From: a virus
Virus record (IMG/VR): IMGVR_UViG_3300031772_005039
Span: 1-34,954 of that record
Length of the DNA: 34,954 bases
Direction: 5' to 3' (one strand)
Below the pieces are notes generated by a model. That model saw nothing but the letters and a program-made list of their open reading frames with translations, had not been told where the DNA came from and ran no database searches. Positions 23,893-33,694 of the stretch are shown in pieces; positions within the stretch are counted from its first letter, which is position 1, and every line of letters starts with the position of its first letter. Made by a program: the position numbers and the translations under genes.

Positions 23893-25356
23893 ATGTCTAA
23901 AAACAAATTTAATAATAAGCAAGCCCAACATGACATGGCCGAAGGTTCTAGACCTTCATTAGATTCATTTGATAATCGAAGCGCCCCGCCGTCATTTGTT
24001 AGAATGGTTGTTCTTGAAGTTATTTTTGATCCACAGTCAATTGATGAAAAAAAATTAAGTTATTGGGAACATCTTTTAAAAATTAAAAATATACGTTTTG
24101 GAAAAGTTCTTCCAAGAAACACTATTATAGGTCAAAGAGTTCTTATGGCGGGAGCTACTGCATCGGATTTACCGATGTTTTTATTTCCTTTTTTCCCGTC
24201 GCACTTATCTTTACCATGTAAGCCTGGTGAGCACGTCTGGGTAACTTTCGAACACCCAGGCGCAAAATATTCTGAAATTGGATATTGGATGTGTAGAATA
24301 ACAGAACCACATTTTGTTGATGACGTTAATCATACCCATTCGCCAAGAAATTTTGATAAATTTATGTTTGTCCCCGGCACCGAAGGGAAATTTAATGGCA
24401 AATCTGATATAAAATATGAATTTCGTAATGGTAGTGTTGATGAAATAGATGGTGAAAGATACACCCCTTCAAATTCTGCACAAATTTCATCAACTGAAAA
24501 TGCATATGAAAAATTAATAACAGAAACTGATGCGTCAAAAGTAACTCAATATGAATCCGTTCCTCGTTTTAGAAAACGCCCGGGCGATGTTGCATTTGAA
24601 GGTTCAAATAATACTCTTATTGTTTTGGGAACAGATAGAAGTGGTCATGTTTCAGAAATTGATGATCAAAAAGATGACGATTTTGGAAAAAATCACAAAC
24701 AACCAGAAAATGATTTATTTGGTCAAGCTGGCTCGATTGACATGGTTTCCGGTCGAGGACAAACTGAAAAAACAGGGGGTACCAAAGTAACGTCCAAGAC
24801 CGTTCAGGGAATTGATTTTAAAGAAGAGATAGGAAAATCTGTTAATGAGCTTCAAGAAAACGAGGGAGATCCTGATTACTCGAGTGATAGAAGTAGAGTT
24901 CTTAATAGCCAACGTATGTTGGTGGATGAAAAGTTTAACTTAAAAAGTCATAATGAAGAAAATCTTAAAGACGTAAAAGATTACAAAGACGGCGATGGAG
25001 CGATTGTAATCAAGTCAGATAAAGTTCGAATTATTGCCCGAAGCGATGTACAAATACTCGTTAGTAGGTTTGAAAGAAACACAGATGGAAAGATGGTTGA
25101 ACAAACAGATATTAAAAAGTTTGCATCAATGACAATAAGGGGTAATGGAGATATAATTTTTATTCCCGCTGAAGACGGAGTGATAAAGCTTGGTGGAGAT
25201 GATGCAAATCTTGCAATTCTTTGTCAAAAAGCCACCACAGGTCCAAATGATAATAGTGGTCATGTAACAGCACCGCCTATTATAGATACTATGTTTGGTA
25301 GTCAAGGCGGCGGCGGAATCTCAGGCGAGTACGCTAAAAAAGTATTAATGAAATGA
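23893..25356 (+). CDS. Baseplate or tail OB-fold structural protein
   Basis: A 487-residue protein. Residues about 107-130 (LPCKPGEHVWVTFEHPG) form an OB-fold-like strand and turn of the type in gp5-like baseplate hub and spike proteins. RPGDVAFEGSNNTLIVLGTDRSG (about 229-251) is a repeat seen in structural proteins of related phages. A long charged, Gln/Gly-rich region follows (250-350), then a beta-rich end with GAIVIKSDKVRII and repeating strands. It is likely part of the central hub or spike. No lysozyme motif is seen. It is the first of a run of tail genes. Confidence 0.65.
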   Translation: MSKNKFNNKQAQHDMAEGSRPSLDSFDNRSAPPSFVRMVVLEVIFDPQSIDEKKLSYWEHLLKIKNIRFGKVLPRNTIIGQRVLMAGATASDLPMFLFPFFPSHLSLPCKPGEHVWVTFEHPGAKYSEIGYWMCRITEPHFVDDVNHTHSPRNFDKFMFVPGTEGKFNGKSDIKYEFRNGSVDEIDGERYTPSNSAQISSTENAYEKLITETDASKVTQYESVPRFRKRPGDVAFEGSNNTLIVLGTDRSGHVSEIDDQKDDDFGKNHKQPENDLFGQAGSIDMVSGRGQTEKTGGTKVTSKTVQGIDFKEEIGKSVNELQENEGDPDYSSDRSRVLNSQRMLVDEKFNLKSHNEENLKDVKDYKDGDGAIVIKSDKVRIIARSDVQILVSRFERNTDGKMVEQTDIKKFASMTIRGNGDIIFIPAEDGVIKLGGDDANLAILCQKATTGPNDNSGHVTAPPIIDTMFGSQGGGGISGEYAKKVLMK

Positions 25357-25384
25357 TTAATTATTTACAAAAAGAGATAAATTA

Positions 25385-26323
25385 ATGGCAAGTCCTTATG
25401 GCAAAATATTGACTGACGTGGGGCTGATTGGCGCTAACGGTAAAATAAGCAATGCAGCGAGACAAAGATACGTTGCAGATGTGTCTTTGTTGTTAATAAA
25501 CGGAAATCATAAAGGGAAAACATTATTTCCAATAAGTGAAATCATTGCGATGCCGCCAATACCAGGTCCTATTGTTCCTAGCTTAAATCCCCTTATATCT
25601 AAGCCAGAGAATTTTTTTTGGTTCAATCCAGATCCTATCCTCGCCTTAGGCACTATAGCACTCTTAAATAAAAATCATGAAACTGATTTTTGGCATCAAA
25701 TATTCATAGATTTTCTTTTTGAAAAATCAGCTCTTATGCTCGATCTTCCCGGATCAACGCCATTTTTTCCTATATTTGACGCATCAGGTCCATTTGGTGT
25801 CGAATTGCCTCTACCTTTCACACTTCCTGATCTAGCGGCGGAATTGAAAATTTTACCTCCTGAGCTTGCAATCAAATTAGCAAAACTTGGAATAAAAGTT
25901 GCATTACCATCATTGCCAACGTTACCCGAAATACCAACACTACCTATACCTCTTGGGTTCCCCGGGGGTATTCCCTTACCTTTTATTGCGTTACCACCAT
26001 TTCCCATGTTACCTGAATTATTACTAGGATTAATAAAACTTCCGGTTACTTTAATAGGCAGCCTAATAACAGACATCAGTCTTGCTTTTGACATCCCAGG
26101 ATTGCCTAAAAAAATATTTGATCTTGCGTTTAAGGCACTTTTATTATTATTAGATGGGTTAGGTTTATTAAATTTGTTACCCAAAACATTTATTGCATCT
26201 ATTATTGTTTATATGAAAAATGTAATAGCAATGGTTTGTGTTGTTATTATAGGTCTTCTTATCGGCTCTGGGTCAATTACAAAAAGCTTAGCTATAATGC
26301 TTGGATTAATACTACCTGCTTGA
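25385..26323 (+). CDS. Pro/Leu-rich hydrophobic virion-associated protein
   Basis: A 312-residue, strongly hydrophobic protein. The centre (about 150-230) repeats short LPxLP units (LPSLPTLPEIPTLPIPLGFPGG), and the C terminus (about 240-312) holds two or three likely membrane segments (ALLLLLDGLGLLNLL and VIAMVCVVIIGLLIGSG). It is placed between two baseplate genes, so it is probably carried in the virion. A role in membrane entry or genome delivery is inference; no enzyme motif is present. Confidence 0.6.
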   Translation: MASPYGKILTDVGLIGANGKISNAARQRYVADVSLLLINGNHKGKTLFPISEIIAMPPIPGPIVPSLNPLISKPENFFWFNPDPILALGTIALLNKNHETDFWHQIFIDFLFEKSALMLDLPGSTPFFPIFDASGPFGVELPLPFTLPDLAAELKILPPELAIKLAKLGIKVALPSLPTLPEIPTLPIPLGFPGGIPLPFIALPPFPMLPELLLGLIKLPVTLIGSLITDISLAFDIPGLPKKIFDLAFKALLLLLDGLGLLNLLPKTFIASIIVYMKNVIAMVCVVIIGLLIGSGSITKSLAIMLGLILPA

Positions 26324-26357
26324 TGTACAAGTGATATATTTAGTCCAGGAGATTTAA

Positions 26358-26831
26358 ATGACTGTTTATAGTTTTAAAAGCTCGGGTTTAACACAACAAC
26401 AAAGTGAACTTGAGAAAATTGTTAAAACAACAATGCCAATTGGTATTAAAACCCCACTTGAATTTGGGGCTGAGACATCAGGCGACATTTTTAAAATGCA
26501 TTACAATCTTGCCGATCAAGTGCATGATAACCTTAGAAATCTTCTTCTTACAAATTGGGGAGAGAGATTGTGTCAATATAAATTGGGTGCAAACCTTCGT
26601 CCCTTAGCGTCTGAATTTGTTTCACAGGATGATTTTGATTCACAAGCAATATCAAGAATAAAAGACGCTGTAGGAAAATGGATGTCATATATAGATTTGG
26701 AAAATTTTTTATCAGAAATTGATAGAACAGAAAATACAAATACTGCCGTTGTAAATGTTACAATTACATATAATGTACCCTCATTACAAGTAAAAGGACG
26801 CAAGTTACAAATCAAATTGTACGTTATGTAA
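26358..26831 (+). CDS. Baseplate wedge protein gp25-like (GPW/gp25 family)
   Basis: A 157-residue baseplate protein. The segment LLLTNWGERLCQYKLGANL (about 61-79) is the conserved core of the gp25 family, where the GER motif is nearly invariant. The C-terminal strands (VVNVTITYNVP, then LQIKLYV) match the beta ending. T4 gp25 joins the wedges of the contractile baseplate and helps start sheath polymerisation. It has a good SD, AGGAG at 26347-26351, six bases before ATG. It is followed by the gp6-like gene, the usual gene order. Confidence 0.88.
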   Translation: MTVYSFKSSGLTQQQSELEKIVKTTMPIGIKTPLEFGAETSGDIFKMHYNLADQVHDNLRNLLLTNWGERLCQYKLGANLRPLASEFVSQDDFDSQAISRIKDAVGKWMSYIDLENFLSEIDRTENTNTAVVNVTITYNVPSLQVKGRKLQIKLYVM

Positions 26832-26856
26832 CTCTAACAGTTATTTATCATAGCTT

Positions 26857-28701
26857 ATGGCCACAAATATAGATAATTTAAAACAAGTAAGAAATCGTAG
26901 ATATCTCGCAAAGGATTTTGACGGCCTAAGGGTTATCATATTAGAATATGCCCGCTTGTATTATCCTGATAAACTAAAAGATTTATCAGAGTTGTCAATG
27001 GGTGGACTATTGTTAGATATGGCTGCAATTGTTGGTGATAATTTATCTTTTTATCTTGATCATCAATATGGCGAACTAAATTACGAAACAGCTGTGGAAA
27101 CAGTCAATATTGATCGAGCGTTACGCGAGGCGGGCGTGCCCATTTATGGGGCAGCACCGTCAGTTGTACCAGTCACCATATATGTAGAAATCCCAGCTGT
27201 AGTTGCATATAATAAAACAATTGCTGATCCAACTGCACTTCCAATAATTCAAACAAATTCAATTTTTACATCAAATACTGGAATTGATTTTTTGTTATTA
27301 GAAGATATAGATTTTAGTGCTGAACGAGCTGATGGAACTCTTATTGCCGAACAACGCATAGGACAACAATCGCCTAATGGAACGATACAAACGTTTATTC
27401 TCGCCGCCTCGGGCATATGTGTATCAGGAAAAGAAACATCTGAAACAATATCAATTTCAGGAGACTTTATACCGTTTAGAAAAATTACATTATCAAGTGC
27501 TAATATAACTGATATTATGAACGTAACTGATGGTTATGGAAACACTTATTATAAAGTAAATGAACTAACACATGACGTTGTATATAAAAACGTTCTTAAC
27601 ATAGAAAGTGACAATAACATAGTAAAAGATGCCCTCAAGATTGTCCCAGCACCATATCGATATGTTACCAACGTTGATCTTGCAACAAGAAAAACAACAC
27701 TTACGTTTGGTGGTGGCAATGCATCAACGTTAGAAGATGATATTATTCCCGATCCTTCAGAATTTGCAATTTCATTGCCTTATTCACAAACATTTTCTAG
27801 AATTGCAATAAATCCTGAAAAATTATTAAGTACTAAAACACTTGGCGTTGCAACAGTTGACACAACACTAACAATTACATATCGTTTTGGTGGTGGATTG
27901 GATCATAACGTAAAAGAAGATCGTATTAAAACAGCAAAAACACTTAATGTGACATTTCCTGGAAATCCCTCAATTGCCTTGGCTGGTAGAATAAGAGGTG
28001 GAATAGAAGTAACTAACAAAATTAGATCTTCAGGGGGCGAGGATGCGCCGACAGCAAATGAATTGAGATCATTGATACCTTCGGTAAAAAATTCTCAGGA
28101 ACGCATTGTAACTCGAGAAGATATGTTGGCTAGAATTTATGCAATGCCAACAAATTTTGGTCGTGTATTTCGTGCTGCAGTTAGATCAAACCCACACAAC
28201 CCTTTAGCTACACAGTTATTCATCATTTCTAGAACGTCAGACTCACAGTTAATAACATCCCCAGATACGCTTAAGACAAATTTAGTTAAATTTCTAAATC
28301 CGTATAGAATGATATCAGACGCCGTCGACGTTCTTGATGCAAAAATTATTAATTTATCAATGGTGTTTGAGGTAGTAATAGACTCAACATTAAATCGTGC
28401 AATTGTTTTACAAAGTATTTTAACAAAATTACAACCCATTGTTGATATTAAAAACTTTCACATTGATCAACCTATTGTGATATCAGATTTCACAAATGCA
28501 ATTTATACCGTAAGTGGTGTTATATCTGTAAATAAAATTAAGTTTACTAATATGAATGGAACAGTGAACAACAACGTTTACAGTAATTCAACATTCAGCG
28601 TTCATGCCAACACACACCAAAATATAATATTTCCACCTCCCGGCGGAATATTTGAATTCAGATATCCAGAAGTTGATATAATTGGAAGAGCGGTTGTCTA
28701 A
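26857..28701 (+). CDS. Baseplate wedge protein gp6-like (Baseplate_J)
   Basis: A 614-residue protein of the T4 gp6 size. The N terminus (about 1-70) contains a YLAKDFDGLRVIILEYAR block and GGLLLDMAAIVGDNLSFYLD, and the C-terminal half (about 400-560) has ERIVTREDMLARIYAMP with FGRVFRAAV, both typical of the Baseplate_J/gp6 family. It forms the wedge ring around the hub. It begins 25 bases after gp25 and overlaps the next gene by one base. No unusual feature is seen. Confidence 0.88.
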   Translation: MATNIDNLKQVRNRRYLAKDFDGLRVIILEYARLYYPDKLKDLSELSMGGLLLDMAAIVGDNLSFYLDHQYGELNYETAVETVNIDRALREAGVPIYGAAPSVVPVTIYVEIPAVVAYNKTIADPTALPIIQTNSIFTSNTGIDFLLLEDIDFSAERADGTLIAEQRIGQQSPNGTIQTFILAASGICVSGKETSETISISGDFIPFRKITLSSANITDIMNVTDGYGNTYYKVNELTHDVVYKNVLNIESDNNIVKDALKIVPAPYRYVTNVDLATRKTTLTFGGGNASTLEDDIIPDPSEFAISLPYSQTFSRIAINPEKLLSTKTLGVATVDTTLTITYRFGGGLDHNVKEDRIKTAKTLNVTFPGNPSIALAGRIRGGIEVTNKIRSSGGEDAPTANELRSLIPSVKNSQERIVTREDMLARIYAMPTNFGRVFRAAVRSNPHNPLATQLFIISRTSDSQLITSPDTLKTNLVKFLNPYRMISDAVDVLDAKIINLSMVFEVVIDSTLNRAIVLQSILTKLQPIVDIKNFHIDQPIVISDFTNAIYTVSGVISVNKIKFTNMNGTVNNNVYSNSTFSVHANTHQNIIFPPPGGIFEFRYPEVDIIGRAVV

Positions 28702-30206
28702 TGTATAAAATTTTAAAAGCAGATAAAGACGCTTATATAACAAATAAAATTATAAATAGCGTTCGAGCTGTTTCTGGTAATACGGGTTTGGCAGGCACAC
28801 TTGATTTATTTAAGGTTTATGGAATGTCAGATAACACACCGCCAGATACGGAGTTATCAAGACTATTGGTTCATTTTAATTTAGATCCAATTAGACAAAT
28901 GATAACTGATGGCGAATTAGATATTTCTAACGGTAGTTTTTATTGTAAACTAAACCTTAAAGACGTTTACGGTGGTCAACCAACGCCTAGTAACTTTATA
29001 GTTGATATTTTTCCTCTTTCGGCATCATTTACAGAGGGATTAGGAAAAGATATCGTTTATTATTCTGATAATGATAATTGTAATTTTTTATCATCATCAT
29101 TTGATGTACCTTGGATATTGTCAGGTTGTGCATCCGGTGGGGGTGCAACAGCTCAGTGCGATTATATTACAGGAACAACAAACATATCCTCAACAAAGAA
29201 AACACAACAATTTATTACTGGCGAAGAGGATTTACTTGTCGATGTCACAAACTTAATTTCTGCCACACTCACTGGCGAAATTCCTGATAGGGGATTTAGG
29301 ATATCATTTGATTCAACATATGAAACAAATCAACACACATATTTTGTAAAACGTTTTGCAAGTAAAAATGCGTTTAATGAAGATAAACATCCTAAATTGT
29401 TAATCGGGTATGATGATTCAATATTGGATGATACACAAAATTTATCATTTGATTCAACACAAAATTTATTTTTATATAATTACGCGCAAGGTAGTCTTTC
29501 AAACATCGTATCAGGAAGTGCTAGTACACAAATAAACGGATCAAATAGTCTTACGCTTAAATTAACAACTCCGATTTCAGGCGGATTTTATACGCTTTAT
29601 TTTACGGGTTCACAACATAGAGTTGGAATTAATTCATATAGTGGAATTTATTCAGCTTCAATATTTGTATCATCATCAACTACAACAATTGCATCCAAAT
29701 TACGATTATCATCATCAATCGAATTCACACCAGTTTGGGGTTCACTTGATGGAACAGTTTCATATCTTACGGGTAGCAAAATATCAATGTTTCCCTCTGC
29801 CCGGACAACAACAAATCAAATAGCCAAAAAATTTATTATTTCAGTTTTAGGTCTTAATTCTGTTCATCGTTCAGATGAGAATATTTCACTACGATTAAAT
29901 ATATTTGATCATACAAGCCCGCTTATAAAGGTTGTGCGCACCCCCACAGAATTACCAGGACTTGTTATTAGAAACGTTTATTATGCTATCCGCGATGTGT
30001 TAACAAATGAATATACAATCCCATTTGACACAACGCATAACTCAACAAAAGTATCAAGTGATGCATCAGGAATGTTTTTTAAACTTGACATAACAAACCT
30101 AACAAAAGAGCGTTCATATGTAATTGATATTTTGATAATAACGTCAAATAATCAACAAAAGTATTTAAGTGTATCTTCAATTTTTAAAGTAAGCGATTTA
30201 GTATAA
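28701..30206 (+). CDS. Beta-rich baseplate-region structural protein
   Basis: A 501-residue Ser/Thr/Asn-rich protein. The N-terminal part (about 1-95) is compact with LSRLLVHFNLDPIRQ and the strand block that follows; the rest is beta-rich with several Ser-Ser-Ser runs, without known catalytic motifs. It overlaps the gp6-like gene by one base and lies before the large LamG gene, so a wedge or fibre-attachment role fits. A short near repeat (TQNLSFDSTQNLF) occurs at about 250-265. I do not recognise a family. Confidence 0.6.
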   Translation: MYKILKADKDAYITNKIINSVRAVSGNTGLAGTLDLFKVYGMSDNTPPDTELSRLLVHFNLDPIRQMITDGELDISNGSFYCKLNLKDVYGGQPTPSNFIVDIFPLSASFTEGLGKDIVYYSDNDNCNFLSSSFDVPWILSGCASGGGATAQCDYITGTTNISSTKKTQQFITGEEDLLVDVTNLISATLTGEIPDRGFRISFDSTYETNQHTYFVKRFASKNAFNEDKHPKLLIGYDDSILDDTQNLSFDSTQNLFLYNYAQGSLSNIVSGSASTQINGSNSLTLKLTTPISGGFYTLYFTGSQHRVGINSYSGIYSASIFVSSSTTTIASKLRLSSSIEFTPVWGSLDGTVSYLTGSKISMFPSARTTTNQIAKKFIISVLGLNSVHRSDENISLRLNIFDHTSPLIKVVRTPTELPGLVIRNVYYAIRDVLTNEYTIPFDTTHNSTKVSSDASGMFFKLDITNLTKERSYVIDILIITSNNQQKYLSVSSIFKVSDLV

Positions 30207-30238
30207 CAAAATACGTATTCATAATTGAAATTTACTAA

Positions 30239-33200
30239 ATGGCAATATTAACTTCACCAACTATGGTATCTTTTTTGCGGCACGCAATGAATAATACGCG
30301 CCCTATTCAATTAACGTTTAGCGAAATAAGTGACACAAATATAAAAAGTTCATCATCATTCTTATATGATCATTCACAAGCCCCTCTTAAAAACACACAA
30401 CAATTAAACATAGATTGGTCAAAATTTGAAAATCATACGTTTTTTTCATCTGCCGAAGCCAAAGTCAATTTATCATTTGATCAAATTATCAATGGATACC
30501 CATTTGATGGCAGCAAAAAAGACGTCGAGGTTTTTTTTGAAAAACTAACTGGTTTTGATAAATACGTTTTTGATCAATTTCCTAAATATCGTGGACAGTT
30601 ATTATTTTCAGGTACACAAATTGGCGAAGATGATGACGGAACGTTGGGAACTTGGATCTTGACAAAAGATCATGCAGGATTTTTATATCCTGAAATTTCA
30701 AAAAATCAATCAGGTGAATCAATTTTAAACCCGCCTCAGAATAAATCATTTACATTCGAGGCCCATATATTCATTCCAGAAATTGTAAATGATACGCAGG
30801 TGATATTTCAAAAAATATCTAGTGCGTCAGATGGAATATCATTATATCTTCTTCCCTCGGCGTTGACCGCGTCTGTTACAACAAGGTTTAGTGTTATTTC
30901 AGGAAGTAATAATTTATATGTTGATGCCACATTAGAAAAAGGTAAATTTAATCATATATGTGTAACAATAAACAAAGATTATGGTTTACATTATCTACAA
31001 TACTTTGTTGACTCTACACTTGTTTCAGTAAGTCGTGATAAATTTAATTTTGGAAAACTAAACATTGATAATTCTGATTTATTAATAGGATCAGGAAGTA
31101 AAATTACTTATAACGCCACGGACTACACGCCAACTCAAACATTCAGTGGAAGCATGGATGAACTAAGAATATTTCATTCATCAAGAACAACACTTCAACA
31201 AAGTTTATTTGCACAAAAAGCAATATATTCAACGTCGGATTTAAAATTATATTATAAATTTAATGAACCAGTTGGTCCCCTGAGCACAGTTACTGGTGAT
31301 CTAATTAATGGAGTTGTTCTTGACAGTTCAGGTAATTCATTACATTCTTTGATTTCAAATTTTACGTCTTCGCTTAGACAAGATGTCTCAGATGATGCGT
31401 CTAGTTTAATGATATATGAAAAACTTGTCACATCTCCAATCCTATTTCCAGCTTATTCTGATGTTGTGACTCTCAATACAACATTGCTTGTTTCGGCATC
31501 GTTATACGATTCAATTAATCCTAACTTAATAACAAAACTTGTGCCCCAACATTACTTGTTAGATGGTGCTCTTAATGATGGATTTGAAGAAATAAAGGGT
31601 CAATCAGGTGATGCTTACACGGGAAATACAGGCCCAGGCAGTGGTGTGATGGGGAACGTTCAAATAATACTATCGTTTTTGTATATTTGGGCAAGATTTT
31701 TTGATGAAATGAAATTATTCGTTGATTCATTTAGTACATTAAAAACAATAGATTATGAAACCAATGATACTATTCCTAATAATTTTGTTAAAAGATATGG
31801 ATTTAATTTACCCCCTTTGTTCAATGATTCAACAATTGAACAATATGTTGATGGTGAAAACATAGAACAAGAAATTTCAACAGGTGAGTTTCCAATTAAG
31901 TACATTCAAAATGAATTACTCCGTCGTGTACTTGTCAACATGCCCGGAATTTTGAAATCAAAGGGCACTCAACATAGTATAAAGGCTTTTTTACGCTCTA
32001 TTGGAATTGATCCAGAAAATAGTTTAAAGTTACGTGAATTTGGTGGGCCAACAACAAGACAACTCTCGTTCGCTCGAGAAACCCGTCGTGAGCCAAGTAC
32101 GATGGTAAAGTTTATATCATCATCATTTGCAGTTTCAAATTTTTTATCCGCATCGCGAGTTGAACCAGGATATCCCAACGTTGTTGGTCCCATGGTTGAT
32201 GGAAAATCAACAACGGCCTCTGATGGATTATTAACGTCTGGTTCATGGACGATTGAGGGTGTATATAAGTTTCCACCACAACAACGACTGTTGATGACAA
32301 GCGTTTCTCAATCGCTTATGAGACTTAGCACGACTGGTTCTTCAACTGCAAATACAAACTTGGTAACAAACGTTTTAGCTATATCGTCGTCAGTGAATCC
32401 TAGACTGGTTGCCTATCTAAGATCAGGCGTCGCTGGTTCGTCACCATTATTGCAACTAGAGCTTGCTTTACCAAAATATGGCATTTTTGATGGCGATCGA
32501 TGGAGTGTGTCATTTGGTTGTATGCGAAATGACTCCATAGAATCAAACGTATCATCATCTTATTTTTTACGTGCTTCGCATCAGGGTGATGATCAAGGTC
32601 GTTTTTATGTTACGTCATCTTATTTTCAAGAAGCCCCGCTTGGCGAGGCGAATGTTTTACAAACCATTAGTGCTCAATTAAATCAATCAGGGGCATTTCT
32701 AGAGCTTGGAAATAGAACTTTTAATAATGGAAGTGCTGCCGGTTATTTATTATTAAATAATTCTTCTGCGGTCCCTGGAGAGGCCAGAACGACAAATTTT
32801 GAGGGTTGGGTATCGGGCTTAAGGTTTTGGTCACGCGGCATTCAAGAAATTGAATGGAAGGAACACGTTAGAAACTATAAATCACTAGGTGTACAAGATC
32901 CTCTTGTGAATTACAACTTCGTAACAACACGTTCAGGTTCATTTGAAAAAATTCGTCTTGATACGATGAACAAACAATCAAATAGAAGAGCCGTGGCTTC
33001 AGCGTCTTTGGGTGTGCTTGGATCGATGGCGTTTCTTGATTTTAGCCTAAATAATAATCATATTTCAGGAACAGGATTTCCTATTGACAGTGATTGTTTA
33101 GTCGGCGAAACATTTGACTATAGTTATCTTTCACCATCGTTTGATGAAGCTTCAACTGATCAAAAAATAAGAATTAGAAGTTTTCAAGATCAAAAACTTA

Positions 33201-33694
33201 TTGATAACACGCCATGGGCGGGTGTAGCACCAATACATGAAATTGTAAAAAGCGAACAACCCACAGATGATGTACGATTCTCAATTGAATTTTCATTAAT
33301 TGATTCATTAAACAAAGACATAATAACAATGTTTTCAACGTTTGATGCAATAGATAATGCACTAGGAAATCCGGAATTATTATATTCACAAGATTATCCA
33401 GATTTAGAGCGCCTTAGAAACGTATATTTTAATAGAATATCGTCAAAAATAAATTTTCGTGATTTTTTTGAATTTTTTAGATGGTTTGATACATCAATAG
33501 GAACATTTATTGAACAACTAATACCAAGAAAAACAAACTTTAAGGGTGTCAATTTCGTAATTGAATCCCATATGTTAGAACGACATAAATTAGAATATCA
33601 CTCTAATGAAATTTATCTTATGGATAATTCAAGAGATAGAATAAGAGACGTATTACTTGTGCAACAACTTGCCGGAAATGTAAGAAAGTATTAA
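30239..33694 (+). CDS. Large LamG-domain baseplate wedge protein (gp7 position)
   Basis: An 1151-residue protein with two regions resembling LamG/concanavalin A-like beta sandwiches: about 165-320 (SFTFEAHIFIP, then IFHSSRT) and about 660-870 (SWTIEGVYKFPP, then SGLRFWSRGI). The segments between and after are helical and include KSKGTQHSIKAFLRSIG (about 575-590), which probably joins the wedge. Following gp25 and gp6, with a size close to T4 gp7 (1032), it is a candidate functional counterpart of gp7, with carbohydrate-binding modules added. This is inference from position, size and fold pattern. Confidence 0.65.
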   Translation: MAILTSPTMVSFLRHAMNNTRPIQLTFSEISDTNIKSSSSFLYDHSQAPLKNTQQLNIDWSKFENHTFFSSAEAKVNLSFDQIINGYPFDGSKKDVEVFFEKLTGFDKYVFDQFPKYRGQLLFSGTQIGEDDDGTLGTWILTKDHAGFLYPEISKNQSGESILNPPQNKSFTFEAHIFIPEIVNDTQVIFQKISSASDGISLYLLPSALTASVTTRFSVISGSNNLYVDATLEKGKFNHICVTINKDYGLHYLQYFVDSTLVSVSRDKFNFGKLNIDNSDLLIGSGSKITYNATDYTPTQTFSGSMDELRIFHSSRTTLQQSLFAQKAIYSTSDLKLYYKFNEPVGPLSTVTGDLINGVVLDSSGNSLHSLISNFTSSLRQDVSDDASSLMIYEKLVTSPILFPAYSDVVTLNTTLLVSASLYDSINPNLITKLVPQHYLLDGALNDGFEEIKGQSGDAYTGNTGPGSGVMGNVQIILSFLYIWARFFDEMKLFVDSFSTLKTIDYETNDTIPNNFVKRYGFNLPPLFNDSTIEQYVDGENIEQEISTGEFPIKYIQNELLRRVLVNMPGILKSKGTQHSIKAFLRSIGIDPENSLKLREFGGPTTRQLSFARETRREPSTMVKFISSSFAVSNFLSASRVEPGYPNVVGPMVDGKSTTASDGLLTSGSWTIEGVYKFPPQQRLLMTSVSQSLMRLSTTGSSTANTNLVTNVLAISSSVNPRLVAYLRSGVAGSSPLLQLELALPKYGIFDGDRWSVSFGCMRNDSIESNVSSSYFLRASHQGDDQGRFYVTSSYFQEAPLGEANVLQTISAQLNQSGAFLELGNRTFNNGSAAGYLLLNNSSAVPGEARTTNFEGWVSGLRFWSRGIQEIEWKEHVRNYKSLGVQDPLVNYNFVTTRSGSFEKIRLDTMNKQSNRRAVASASLGVLGSMAFLDFSLNNNHISGTGFPIDSDCLVGETFDYSYLSPSFDEASTDQKIRIRSFQDQKLIDNTPWAGVAPIHEIVKSEQPTDDVRFSIEFSLIDSLNKDIITMFSTFDAIDNALGNPELLYSQDYPDLERLRNVYFNRISSKINFRDFFEFFRWFDTSIGTFIEQLIPRKTNFKGVNFVIESHMLERHKLEYHSNEIYLMDNSRDRIRDVLLVQQLAGNVRKY

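Noticed and set aside
25696-26184. Long antisense reading frame opposite the Pro/Leu-rich gene
   Set aside because: Its Gly/Asn/Ser-rich protein is the mirror of the low-complexity Pro/Leu codons on the plus strand. It has no motif and overlaps a real gene fully.
23839-26856. TATTTA in all four gaps upstream of baseplate genes, as a possible late promoter
   Set aside because: The word is near TATTTA in each gap, but distances to ATG vary from about 9 to 43 bases, it is the reverse complement of the expected late element, and AT-rich gaps make it easy to find. No fixed spacing or second motif was seen.
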